9,387 nucleotides of DNA, from contig JAFASB010000430.1 of the NCBI GenBank assembly GCA_019244985.1, positions 1-9,387 of the forward strand, read 5' to 3'. The notes under the pieces are model-generated. The model saw nothing but the letters and a program-made list of their open reading frames with translations. It made no database searches and had not been told where the DNA came from. Made by a program: the position numbers and the translations under genes. The first letter of the stretch is position 1; every line of letters starts with the position of its first letter. Source of the DNA: Acidimicrobiia bacterium (GTDB lineage: Bacteria > Actinomycetota > Acidimicrobiia > Acidimicrobiales > AC-14). Of this stretch, positions 1 to 6,353 are shown piece after piece.

Positions 1-393
1 GGCACGCCGTGCGGTCGTACCACGAGCGACGTGTTCGATGGGCGAATGCAGCCACTGGGCGAGGGCGTGGAAGTAGACGATCTTGCGCCCTGTCGTCCGC
101 ACGCCCTGGGCCCAGCCGCTGGAGCTGCAGATCACGACGTCGGCGTCGACGCGCTGCCTCGAGAAGAAGAACGGAAGCGTCGGGAAGGCGAGCCGGTGGT
201 GGCGGCGCAGACCGGGGATGCGGTCGATCGCCATCGGCCGAACGTCGCGCTCCTTCAGCTCGGCGTAGGTCGCTTCCGGCCAGTAAAAGGTGGTGTAGAC
301 GGGCGCGTCCGGGAATGCCCGCAGCATCGTGGCGAGTGTTCGCTCGCTGCCGCCTCGCTGAACGAGATGGTCGTGCACGAATGCGACTCTCAC
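1..393 (-). CDS. GT4-type glycosyltransferase, N-terminal part (runs off left edge)
   Basis: The first 131 codons of a minus-strand gene are present; the reading frame is open to base 1 and the C-terminal donor-binding half lies outside the window. The protein begins MRVAFVHDHLVQRGGSERTL. This is the classic start of a GT-B fold, family GT4-like glycosyltransferase: a first beta strand, then a Gly-rich loop with GGSER at residues 14-18. Later segments, including a CSSSGWAQGVR stretch and a YFHAL strand, also fit the acceptor-side Rossmann domain of these enzymes. Such proteins move a sugar from a nucleotide donor onto a lipid-linked or surface glycan at the cytoplasmic face; the specific substrate cannot be read here. 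The start is GTG at 391-393. It is the only possible start nearby, because an in-frame stop lies six codons upstream (409-411). No clear Shine-Dalgarno is seen, but a TACCTT hexamer (402-407, minus strand) lies 8 nt before the GTG. The gene is divergent from the glycosyltransferase at 420. Confidence 0.85.
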   Translation of the reverse strand, partial: MRVAFVHDHLVQRGGSERTLATMLRAFPDAPVYTTFYWPEATYAELKERDVRPMAIDRIPGLRRHHRLAFPTLPFFFSRQRVDADVVICSSSGWAQGVRTTGRKIVYFHALAQWLHSPIEHVARGTTARRA

Positions 394-419
394 TGGGAGC
401 GAAGGTATTCAATAGCGCC
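394..419. promoter_or_regulatory. 26-bp divergent promoter region between two glycosyltransferases
   Basis: Only 26 bp separate the two divergent start codons (GTG at 393 minus, GTG at 420 plus). The centre is a short AT-rich core, TATTCAATA at 406-414, in otherwise GC-rich DNA. On the minus strand TACCTT (407 to 402) fits the actinobacterial -10 pattern TAnnnT and lies 8 nt before the GTG. On the plus strand TTCAAT (408-413) matches four of six -10 positions and lies 6 nt before the GTG. If used, both genes would have leaderless or nearly leaderless transcripts. No convincing -35 boxes were seen. This is inferred from position and short hexamers only. Confidence 0.3.
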
Positions 420-1532
420 GTGTCAGACCCTGGGCGCATCGTCTTCTTCGCCGCCTACCCCCACATGTACGGCGGCAACGAGCGGGGGCTGGAGCTGCTG
501 GCGAACGGCCTGCTGGCGCGCGGGTGGGCGGTGGGAGTGGTCGTCCCGTCGGAGGGAGAGGTCGCGGAGAGACTCCGTGCCGCTGGCATCGCCGTGGACG
601 TGGTCGAGGCGCCGCCCACCCTCCGCATCTATGGCGGGGCGACGACCGGCAGGCGGGCCATCCAGGCGGCCGTTGCCCTCCCCGCCTACTGGGCCCGTCT
701 GCGGCGCCGGATGCAGGGTGCCGACGTCGTCCACACGTTCGCTCAACGCGCCTTCGTGCTGGCCGGACCGGCAGCCCGTCTGGCGCGCGTCCCGCTCGTG
801 TGGCAAGTCGGCGGGGCCGACCCGGGTCGCGTGGTGAACGAAGCCGCGGCGAGAACGGCGCACGCCGTCATCGCTGTCTCCCGTGCGGCTGCCACGGACC
901 TGCCCCGTGCGGCTCGCGTACACATCGTGCCGGTCGCGGTCGACTCTGCCGCGTTCGACCCTCCGCCGTCGCAGGAGGCAGTCGGCGTGCACATCGTGAC
1001 GGCGGCGCGATTGACACCCGAGAAGGGTGTCGACATTCTCGTGCGCGCCGCCGCGATCTTGCGGGAGCGCATCTCCGATTTGCGGGTCCTCGTCATCGGC
1101 GGCGCGCAAGACGGCCACGAGGCCTACCGCGACGAGCTGACCCGTCTGACCGCCGATCTCGGTGTTCGCAGCAACGTGTCCTTCCGAGGCCGAGTCGACC
1201 AACCTTTCCGGCACTGGGGCGGCGCCCGGGTCTATGTGCAACCGTCCAGACGCGAAGGCTTCGGCCTCGCCGCGGGCGAGGCCATGGCGAGTGGGCTACC
1301 GGTCGTCGCCACCGACGTCGGTGGTCTCGCCGAGGTGGTCGACGATGCCGGCGTGCTCGTCGCTCCCGACGATCCGCAGGCGCTCGCCGACGCCGTGGCC
1401 GCCCTGCTCGACGATCCGGAGCGCGCGGCGCGCCTTGCGGCCGCCGGACGCGAGCGGGCGGCGGCGACGTACACCCTCGACCGCATGGTGGACGGCGTGG
1501 AGGCCGTCTACCGGACGCTCAGCCGGGCGTGA
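420..1532 (+). CDS. GT4-family glycosyltransferase
   Basis: A complete GT-B glycosyltransferase of about 370 residues, a usual length for family GT4. It is expected to transfer a hexose or similar sugar from a nucleotide sugar to a growing surface glycan or glycolipid on the cytosolic side. Visible signs are the N-terminal strand and Gly-rich loop (IVFFAAYPHMYGGNERG, residues 7-23), the VHTFAQR strand near 104, an AVSR segment near 152, and the start of the donor domain with TAARLTPEKGVDIL at 194-207. The GT4 E-x7-E motif is at E279 and E287 (EGFGLAAGE). A DVGGLAEVV loop near 299 probably contacts the nucleotide sugar. The chosen start is GTG at 420, just before the first beta strand. ATG at 381 would add 13 residues but would overlap the divergent gene's start codon. 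No good Shine-Dalgarno is visible for either. The 3' end overlaps the convergent gene by 14 bp. The acceptor and sugar are unknown. Confidence 0.87.
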   Translation: MSDPGRIVFFAAYPHMYGGNERGLELLANGLLARGWAVGVVVPSEGEVAERLRAAGIAVDVVEAPPTLRIYGGATTGRRAIQAAVALPAYWARLRRRMQGADVVHTFAQRAFVLAGPAARLARVPLVWQVGGADPGRVVNEAAARTAHAVIAVSRAAATDLPRAARVHIVPVAVDSAAFDPPPSQEAVGVHIVTAARLTPEKGVDILVRAAAILRERISDLRVLVIGGAQDGHEAYRDELTRLTADLGVRSNVSFRGRVDQPFRHWGGARVYVQPSRREGFGLAAGEAMASGLPVVATDVGGLAEVVDDAGVLVAPDDPQALADAVAALLDDPERAARLAAAGRERAAATYTLDRMVDGVEAVYRTLSRA

Positions 1533-2721
1533 TCGACGTGATCTGGACCGTCTTGGAGGCCGCCCCGTTGACGTTGCTGCACGACCCCGAGGCCGAGAAC
1601 GGTCCCGTGGCGTGCCCGGGCAGATGGGCGACCGAGCCGTTCGCCGTGCCGAGGACGGTGCCGGCCGAGCTGGCGAAGGTGATCGTGAAGGAGAACGAGT
1701 AGGCCTGCGGGTTGTTGTTGACGACGCTGCCGGCGACGCTCAGCTGGCCGTTCGAGCACGCGCCCCGCATCGACGGGAACGAGATCTGCGACCTCGGGTC
1801 GCCACTCGGCGCTGCGGTCGTCGCCGTCGTCGCTGCGGTCGTCGCCGGTGTTGCCGGCGTCGCGGTCGCCGACGTCACCGGCGGTTGGGTGGGAGTGGTC
1901 GTGGCGGGGACCGTCGTCGGCGCGCCGTTGGCCGGGCCGGGCAGGAACGTGGGCGAGGTGGTGACAAGAGTTGACGGCGACGTCGCGGCGGTCTTCTTCG
2001 AGCTCGTGTCGCGGGTGAGCAGGTAGACGACCGCGATGGCGATGAGAACGATCGCGGCGGCCAGGCCCAGCAGTGCCGCTTGCCGGCGGCGCCGGGAGTC
2101 GTCATCTTCGACGCCGGTCGCCGTGACCGGGAGGGCGTCGCCGTCGGCCGCGCCGCGGGCCTCGTCCCAGACGGCGAACGTCTTCTCGTCGTGGGCGTCG
2201 AGGTCGCTGGCGGCCGCCGCGGCACCGACCGCACCCGCGGCGGCTACGGCGGCCGCGGGCACCCGCTCGGTCCTGTCGGCGTCTTCGTCGGACTCGTCGT
2301 CGTCCGACGGAGTCGGACGGCCCTTGCGCAAGTCGACGTCGGGGTAGGCCGCAAGCATGCGGTCGAACTCGGCCTCGTCGTCGTCGGTGAGCTGCTCTTC
2401 GGCCTCGTCGACGTGCTCGTCCTCGGCAAGGACGGCGTCCTCGTCGGTCTCCTCGCCTTCGGGCTCCGCGTCCGCAGCAGCGCCTTCGTCGTCATCGCCG
2501 TCCTCGGCGTCCCCGGCGAAGAACTCGCCGAAGGCGTCGGCGTCGCCGGGCTCCTCGTCAGGCAGAACGTCGACGTCTTCGGCGTCGGCGTCTCGCGAGT
2601 GCAGGCCGGTCAGGTGCTGGATGAGAACGGCCGTGGGGTCGTCGGTGACTCCGTGCTCGGTCTCGAGGTGCTCGGCGTAGCCGTCCTCGGGAATGTCCTG
2701 GGCGCACACAGAGCACTTCAA
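1519..2721 (-). CDS. C2H2 zinc-finger single-pass membrane protein with FxLYD-like outer domain
   Basis: A 400-residue protein of unknown function. An N-terminal C2H2-type zinc finger has C3, C6, H18 and H23. It is followed by a very acidic, Asp/Glu-rich stretch (about 42-150) and an Ala-rich segment (155-172). RRRR at 210-213 leads into one membrane helix (about 214-236), then comes a Thr/Pro/Ala-rich linker (about 245-305). The C-terminal domain (about 312-400) resembles FxLYD-type extracytoplasmic domains, with a GSVVNNN strand, a TVLGTANG turn and an LPGHATGPF segment. C322 and C381 could form a disulfide. The positive-inside rule puts the zinc finger in the cytosol and the C-terminus outside. 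The start is TTG at 2721, chosen because the finger begins at once after it, a GGGAGG Shine-Dalgarno lies 10 nt upstream, and TTGA overlaps the purL stop by 4 nt. The gene is therefore probably translated with purL. Its 3' end overlaps the convergent glycosyltransferase by 14 bp. Confidence 0.82.
   Translation of the reverse strand: MKCSVCAQDIPEDGYAEHLETEHGVTDDPTAVLIQHLTGLHSRDADAEDVDVLPDEEPGDADAFGEFFAGDAEDGDDDEGAAADAEPEGEETDEDAVLAEDEHVDEAEEQLTDDDEAEFDRMLAAYPDVDLRKGRPTPSDDDESDEDADRTERVPAAAVAAAGAVGAAAAASDLDAHDEKTFAVWDEARGAADGDALPVTATGVEDDDSRRRRQAALLGLAAAIVLIAIAVVYLLTRDTSSKKTAATSPSTLVTTSPTFLPGPANGAPTTVPATTTPTQPPVTSATATPATPATTAATTATTAAPSGDPRSQISFPSMRGACSNGQLSVAGSVVNNNPQAYSFSFTITFASSAGTVLGTANGSVAHLPGHATGPFSASGSCSNVNGAASKTVQITSITPG
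1811..1846. repeat. Short tandem repeat, 21-bp period, in the Thr/Ala linker
   Basis: The 15-mer GCTGCGGTCGTCGCC occurs at 1811-1825 and again at 1832-1846. This gives a 21-bp (seven-codon) period that keeps the minus-strand reading frame. It encodes part of the low-complexity Thr/Ala linker of the C2H2 membrane protein, so it is most likely a slippage-prone linker repeat rather than a regulatory element. Confidence 0.5.
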
Positions 2722-4907
2722 GGCGCCACCGCCTCCCGAAGCGTGTGCCGCCACTGGTCGCGAGCCTCGGCGAGCGCGACGTCGAGGACACCGTCGGCCA
2801 CGAGACGCTCGCCGCCGGAATCTCCGAGCAGCGTCGCCGGGATACCCGCGTCGGTGGCCCGGCGTAGGACTTCGGGTTCCTGCTCCGGCGTCGCGCACAC
2901 GATGACGCGCGAGGGCACCTCGGAGAACAGGCGGGCGTGCCCGTCGATCCCCCTCACCCGAAAACCAGCGTTGCCGGCGAACGCCATCTCGGCCAGCGCC
3001 ACCGCCAGACCCCCCTCGGACACGTCGTGGACGCCCGCAAGGATGCCATCGCCGACCAGGCCGCGGACAACATCCACGAGCGCCTGATGCCGGGCGTAGT
3101 CGACCTGGGCCAGTTCGCCGCCGGTGTTCCCGTGCCGTCGCGCCCAGGCGGAACCGGCCAGCGAGGACGCGTCGGGATCGCCGAGGAGGACGATGCGACC
3201 GTCGTCGATGAGACCGGCGCCCGGCGGGCGTCGGTCGAGATGGTCGATGAGTCCCACCATGCCGACGACCGGCGTCGGGTCGATGTCGCGGCCGCGCGAC
3301 TCGTTGTAGAGGCTCACGTTGCCGCCGACGACAGGGATGCCGAGGGCGCTCGCCGCCTCGGCCATGCCGTCGATGGCCTCCGAGAGCTGCCACATGACTT
3401 CGGGGTGCTCGGGATTGCCGAAGTTCAGGCAGTTGACGATGGCGACGGGACGGGCGCCCGCACACGCGACATTGAGGGCGGCCTCGGCGACGACCATGGC
3501 CGTGCCCCGGCGCGGGTCCAGCGCACACCAGCGAGCGTTGCCGTCGGCCGTCACGGCTATAGCCCGATCGTTCGCCGGCAGGCCCGGCGCCTTGAGGCGC
3601 AGCACGGCGGCGTCGCCGCCGGGGCCCTCGACCGTGTTCAGGAACAGCTGGTAGTCGTACTGCGACCACACCCACGACAGATCGCGGGTGAGCGCAAGCA
3701 GGTCGGCGTCGCAGTCGTCGGGCGGCGGCAAGCGGTCGGGGTCGTCGGCGGCCCGCTCGGCGGCGTTGGCCGGGGCGATGCAAGGCCGGTGATAGAGCGG
3801 CGCATCCTCGTGCAGCGACGCCGCGGGCACGTCGGCCACGACCTTGCCGCCCTCGAGGATCCGCAGCCGGCCCGTCGTGTTGACGTGACCGACGACGGTG
3901 GCGCGCACCTCCCACCGCTTGCAGAGGTCGGTGACGGCGTCGAGGTCGTCGGGCTTGACGATGGCCAACATCCGCTCCTGGGACTCGCTGGTCATGACCT
4001 CGAACGCCTGCATGCCGGGCTCCCGCCGCGGTACGGCGTCGACGTCGACGTCCATCCCCATGCCGCCGCGCGACGCAGTCTCGCTCGTGGCGCACGTGAG
4101 GCCGGCGCCGCCGAGGTCCTGGATGCCGACAACCAGGCCGGCGTCGTACAGGGCGAGGCACGCCTCGATCAGGCGCTTCTCCTCGAACGGGTCACCGACC
4201 TGAACGCTTGGTCGTTTCGCAGAGTCGTCGTCGCCGAAGCCGGCCGACGCCAGCACGCTGACGCCGCCGATGCCGTCGCGTCCGGTCGTGGAGCCGAGCA
4301 GCACGGCGAGATTGCCGTCGCCGGACGCCTTGCCGAGCACGAGGTGCTCCTTGGGCATCACGCCGACACACATCACGTTGACGAGCGGGTTCTCGGCGTA
4401 ACAGTCGTCGAACGCCACCTCGCCACCGACGGTGGGCACGCCGACGGAGTTGCCGTAGCTGGAGATGCCGTTGACGACGCCCTCGAACAGCCACCGGGCG
4501 CGCGGCGTGGTGAGCGGGCCGAAGCGCAGCGGATCGAGGGTGGCGATGGGGCGGGCGCCCATCGTGAAGATGTCGCGCAGGATGCCGCCGACACCGGTGG
4601 CCGCGCCCTGGTGGGGCTCGACCGCGCTCGGGTGGTTGTGGCTCTCGATGCGAACGGCGACGGCAATGCCTTCACCGGCGTCGATCACGCCCGCGTTCTC
4701 GCCCGGGCCGACGAGCACCCACGGGGCCTCGGTGGGCAAGCGGCCGAGGTGTGCACGGGACGACTTGTACGAGCAGTGCTCCGACCACATCACCGCGTAC
4801 ATCGCGAGCTCGAGCTCGTTGGGGTCCCGGCCGAGAATCCTGCCGATGGCGACGTACTCGTCGTCGGTCAGCCCGAGGGAACGGTGAAGCTCGCCGGCGG
4901 CCAACAC
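2718..4907 (-). CDS. purL: Phosphoribosylformylglycinamidine synthase subunit PurL
   Basis: The synthetase subunit of FGAM synthase converts FGAR, ATP and ammonia to FGAM in the cytosol, with PurQ supplying ammonia and PurS bridging the two. The product is about 729 residues, as expected for the small PurL form (B. subtilis PurL is about 740), not the roughly 1300-residue fused type. Family motifs seen in order are MWSEHCSYKSSR at 40-51 (H44 in the position of the proposed catalytic His), GPGENAGVID at 67-76, ESHNHPSAVEP at 88-98, GAATGVGGILRDI at 101-113, DLGGAGLTCATSE near 264, NCLNFGNPE at 492-500 and GGNVSLYNE at 528-536. I chose GTG at 4907, which places LHRSLGLTDDEY near the N-terminus. 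TTG at 4904 is an alternative with GGTGAG 6 nt upstream. The frame stays open further upstream, but that part is the shadow of the opposite gene. The stop overlaps the next gene's TTG by 4 nt. No frameshift was seen. Confidence 0.96.
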   Translation of the reverse strand: MLAAGELHRSLGLTDDEYVAIGRILGRDPNELELAMYAVMWSEHCSYKSSRAHLGRLPTEAPWVLVGPGENAGVIDAGEGIAVAVRIESHNHPSAVEPHQGAATGVGGILRDIFTMGARPIATLDPLRFGPLTTPRARWLFEGVVNGISSYGNSVGVPTVGGEVAFDDCYAENPLVNVMCVGVMPKEHLVLGKASGDGNLAVLLGSTTGRDGIGGVSVLASAGFGDDDSAKRPSVQVGDPFEEKRLIEACLALYDAGLVVGIQDLGGAGLTCATSETASRGGMGMDVDVDAVPRREPGMQAFEVMTSESQERMLAIVKPDDLDAVTDLCKRWEVRATVVGHVNTTGRLRILEGGKVVADVPAASLHEDAPLYHRPCIAPANAAERAADDPDRLPPPDDCDADLLALTRDLSWVWSQYDYQLFLNTVEGPGGDAAVLRLKAPGLPANDRAIAVTADGNARWCALDPRRGTAMVVAEAALNVACAGARPVAIVNCLNFGNPEHPEVMWQLSEAIDGMAEAASALGIPVVGGNVSLYNESRGRDIDPTPVVGMVGLIDHLDRRPPGAGLIDDGRIVLLGDPDASSLAGSAWARRHGNTGGELAQVDYARHQALVDVVRGLVGDGILAGVHDVSEGGLAVALAEMAFAGNAGFRVRGIDGHARLFSEVPSRVIVCATPEQEPEVLRRATDAGIPATLLGDSGGERLVADGVLDVALAEARDQWRHTLREAVAP

Positions 4908-4913
4908 GGCCTC

Positions 4914-4919
4914 ACCGTA
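4914..4919 (-). promoter_or_regulatory. Possible -10 element for purL
   Basis: On the minus strand TACGGT fits the actinobacterial -10 pattern TAnnnT and ends 6 nt before the purL GTG at 4907. That spacing would start transcription at or next to the start codon, giving a leaderless purL mRNA. The -35 position (about 4937-4942) shows no good match, and the same bases overlap the GGTGAG that could serve as a Shine-Dalgarno for the TTG at 4904. The call rests on one short hexamer. Confidence 0.25.
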
Positions 4920-4929
4920 TCCGAGGCAC

Positions 4930-4943
4930 CATTCCAATGAATG
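4930..4943. promoter_or_regulatory. 14-bp inverted repeat, candidate operator
   Basis: CATTCCAATGAATG is a perfect 5-bp inverted repeat (CATTC/GAATG) around a 4-base centre. It lies in the purL/5020 divergent intergenic region, in a locally AT-rich patch. It would cover the -35 position of the putative purL promoter and sits just upstream of the TTGAAT hexamer of the opposite gene. That is a suitable place for a repressor acting on one or both genes. The half-site is short, so chance occurrence is possible. Confidence 0.3.
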
Positions 4944-4950
4944 TGATGCC

Positions 4951-4979
4951 TTGAATACCGCGAGTCGATCGTGGACAAT
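4951..4979 (+). promoter_or_regulatory. Candidate sigma70-like promoter for the gene at 5020
   Basis: TTGAAT (4951-4956) and GACAAT (4974-4979) are separated by 17 bp, the optimal spacing. Each matches four of six positions of the TTGACA and TATAAT consensus. Transcription would start near 4986. That gives either a 5' leader of about 34 nt for ATG 5020 or a leaderless mRNA beginning at ATG 4987. Confidence 0.4.
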
Positions 4980-5019
4980 GCGTGAAATGCCTGCCAAGCC
5001 CAACAGCGCAAGAACACCC

Positions 5020-5409
5020 ATGTCCGACACCCACAAGGCGGCGTTGGCCGAGGGTCGTGAACAGGGAAGAGCGGTCCGCCGATATCTGGAAGCACTCGAG
5101 GCCCACAAACCCCGACGGGGACGGAAGCGCACGCCCGAATCGATGCAGAAGCGCCTCGCCACCATCGAGGAGAAGCTTCCCGACGCCGACCCTCTCACCC
5201 GCCTGCAATTGGTGCAGGAACGTATGGATCTGCAGCGTCAACTCGACGCCGCGGACAGCACCGTCGACCTTCAAGAGCTCGAGGACGAATTCGTGAAGGC
5301 GGCGGCCGACTACAGCCGGCGCAAGGGCATCACCTACGCCGCTTGGCGGGAATTGGGCATCGATCCGGCGGTGCTCCGCCGCGCCAGCATTCGGCGCGGC
5401 GCCGGCTGA
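5020..5409 (+). CDS. Small basic helical protein with AT-hook-like RGR core, function unknown
   Basis: A protein of 129 residues on the strand opposite to the purine genes, lying between purQ and purL. I recall similar unnamed actinobacterial proteins but cannot give a family name. It looks almost fully helical. A charged N-terminal helix (1-29) is followed by a basic patch PRRGRKR (31-37) whose R33-G34-R35 core resembles an AT-hook. A coiled-coil-like helix follows (about 40-78), then an acidic helix (83-97), and the C-terminus is RRKGITYAAWRELGIDPAVL (100-119). That last segment recalls the C-terminal DNA-binding parts of some actinobacterial nucleoid proteins such as Lsr2; this is a loose resemblance. 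The start at 5020 is a choice: ATG at 4987 or 4978 would extend the protein, and no start has a clear Shine-Dalgarno. The coding end contains a strong GC hairpin, and the stop lies 9 nt from the convergent purQ stop. A role in DNA binding is inference. Confidence 0.75.
   Translation: MSDTHKAALAEGREQGRAVRRYLEALEAHKPRRGRKRTPESMQKRLATIEEKLPDADPLTRLQLVQERMDLQRQLDAADSTVDLQELEDEFVKAAADYSRRKGITYAAWRELGIDPAVLRRASIRRGAG
5377..5401. terminator. Strong GC hairpin at the purQ / small-gene convergent junction
   Basis: CGCCGCGCC (5377-5385), a 7-base loop AGCATTC, and GGCGCGGCG (5393-5401) form a perfect 9-bp all-GC stem. On the minus strand it begins 17 nt after the purQ stop codon, where a terminator or a 3' RNA-stabilising hairpin would sit. 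On the plus strand it ends 5 nt before the stop codon of the opposite gene. Neither strand has a U-tract, so classical intrinsic termination is doubtful. Attenuation between purQ and purL, or 3'-end protection, are alternatives. Confidence 0.4.
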
Positions 5410-5418
5410 GCATTTGCC

Positions 5419-6084
5419 CTAGACGCGCTCCGGCACACCCAGAAAAGAGCGCAAAAGAACGAGGCCGTCGGTGGAGCCCAGGAGGTCGTCGCTGGCGCGC
5501 TCGGGGTGCGGCATGAGACCGACGACATTGCCGCGCGACGAGCAGATCCCCGCGATGTCGTCGGTGGCGCCGTTGGGGTTGTCGACGTAGCGGAGCACGA
5601 CGCGTCCTTCGGCCCGAAGCTCGTCGAGCGTGTGCGGGTCGCAGGTGTAATTGCCCTCGAAGTGATTGATCGGCAGCCGTAGGACCTGGGCCCGAGCCGC
5701 GCCCGACGTGAGGACCGAATCGGTGCTGTCGACGCGGACGTCCACGGTGCGGCACAGGAACTTCAGGCCGGCGTTCTTCTGCAGGGCGCCGGGTAGCAGG
5801 CCCGCTTCGGTGAGGACCTGGAAGCCGTTGCAGATGCCGAGCACGGGTCCGCCGTCGTCCGCGAACTTGGCGACGGCACCCATCACCGGGCTGAAGCGGG
5901 CAATGGCGCCGGGACGGAGGTAGTCGCCGTGAGCGAAGCCTCCCGGCAGCACGACGGCGTCGACGTCGCCGAGTGACGAGTCCCCGTGCCACAGCAGCTC
6001 GCCCGTGGCACCCACCCGCTCGACGGCCTCGACCACGTCGTGCTCACAGTTCGAGCCCGGGAAGACGACGACCCCGACCTTCAC
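5419..6084 (-). CDS. purQ: Phosphoribosylformylglycinamidine synthase glutaminase subunit PurQ
   Basis: The class I glutamine amidotransferase subunit of FGAM synthase. It hydrolyses glutamine and passes ammonia to PurL. At 221 residues it is the usual length for separate PurQ (about 220-230). The N-terminus has VVVFPGSNCEHD (5-16), typical of PurQ. The nucleophile elbow GICNGFQVL places the catalytic cysteine at C85, and the triad is completed by H193 and E195 in GLMPHPER. An LPINHFEGNY segment near 137-146 is also characteristic. The start is GTG at 6084, forming a GTGA overlap of 4 nt with the purS stop; homology begins directly at MKVGVVVFPG. The stop is TAG. The next purine gene, purL, is 511 nt further on, with an opposite-strand gene in between, so PurQ and PurL, which act as one enzyme, are separated at the DNA level. 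Confidence 0.96.
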   Translation of the reverse strand: MKVGVVVFPGSNCEHDVVEAVERVGATGELLWHGDSSLGDVDAVVLPGGFAHGDYLRPGAIARFSPVMGAVAKFADDGGPVLGICNGFQVLTEAGLLPGALQKNAGLKFLCRTVDVRVDSTDSVLTSGAARAQVLRLPINHFEGNYTCDPHTLDELRAEGRVVLRYVDNPNGATDDIAGICSSRGNVVGLMPHPERASDDLLGSTDGLVLLRSFLGVPERV

Positions 6085-6353
6085 TCGATCGTCGCCTCCA
6101 CACCGATACTGACCAGGGCGTCCTCGATCACCGGGTTGGTGAGGAACTTCTGACAGAGGTCGTCGACGCGCGAACGGGCGGTGTCGGCGTCGGGGGCTTC
6201 GACGGTGAAGCGGATCGCCTTGCCGACGCGCACGCCCTCGACGCCTTCGAAACCCAGCGCCGGCAGCGCCCGCTCGATGGTCGCACCCTGCGGGTCGGCA
6301 ATACCGGGCCGCAGGGTGACCTCGACGAGTACCGGATACGACGCCATCGTCAT
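6081..6353 (-). CDS. purS: Phosphoribosylformylglycinamidine synthase subunit PurS
   Basis: The small bridging subunit that assembles PurQ and PurL into an active FGAM synthase complex in bacteria with the short PurL. The product is 90 residues, close to the usual 80-90. Sequence signs are YPVLVEVTLRPGIADPQGATIERAL (6-30), covering the first strand and the conserved PGIxDPQG turn, a central GLxGVxxVRVGK-like stretch (here GFEGVEGVRVGK, 34-45), and the C-terminal CQKFLTNPVIED (67-78), where the LxNPVIED element is characteristic. The start is ATG at 6353, overlapping the purC stop as ATGA; ATG at 6347 would shorten it by two residues. Its stop overlaps the purQ GTG by 4 nt, so the PurC-PurS-PurQ frames are linked stop-to-start. 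Confidence 0.94.
   Translation of the reverse strand: MTMASYPVLVEVTLRPGIADPQGATIERALPALGFEGVEGVRVGKAIRFTVEAPDADTARSRVDDLCQKFLTNPVIEDALVSIGVEATIE

Noticed and set aside
9..419. N-terminal extension of the plus-strand glycosyltransferase
   Set aside because: This stretch is antisense to the real minus-strand glycosyltransferase (GTG 393). Its translation is Arg/Ser-rich without GT features.
423..1241. Minus-strand open frame of 272 codons
   Set aside because: Antisense shadow of the plus-strand GT4 enzyme; no family features.
2080..3087. Plus-strand open frame of 335 codons rich in Val/Gly
   Set aside because: Antisense to the acidic region of the zinc-finger protein and the end of purL. The Val richness mirrors GAC/GAG codons on the other strand.
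1519..4161. Long minus-strand frame of 880 codons extending the zinc-finger protein upstream through purL
   Set aside because: The upstream part is a shifted frame of purL with Arg/Gly/Pro-rich shadow composition. The real gene begins at TTG 2721 with a Shine-Dalgarno and a zinc finger.
2937..4940. Plus-strand open frame of 667 codons
   Set aside because: It lies wholly antisense to purL, whose motifs are intact. The composition is typical of a GC-rich antisense shadow and no domain is recognisable.
4908..5198. N-terminal extension of PurL in an open frame
   Set aside because: It overlaps the opposite gene at 5020, lacks PurL homology and would make the enzyme about 97 residues longer than needed.
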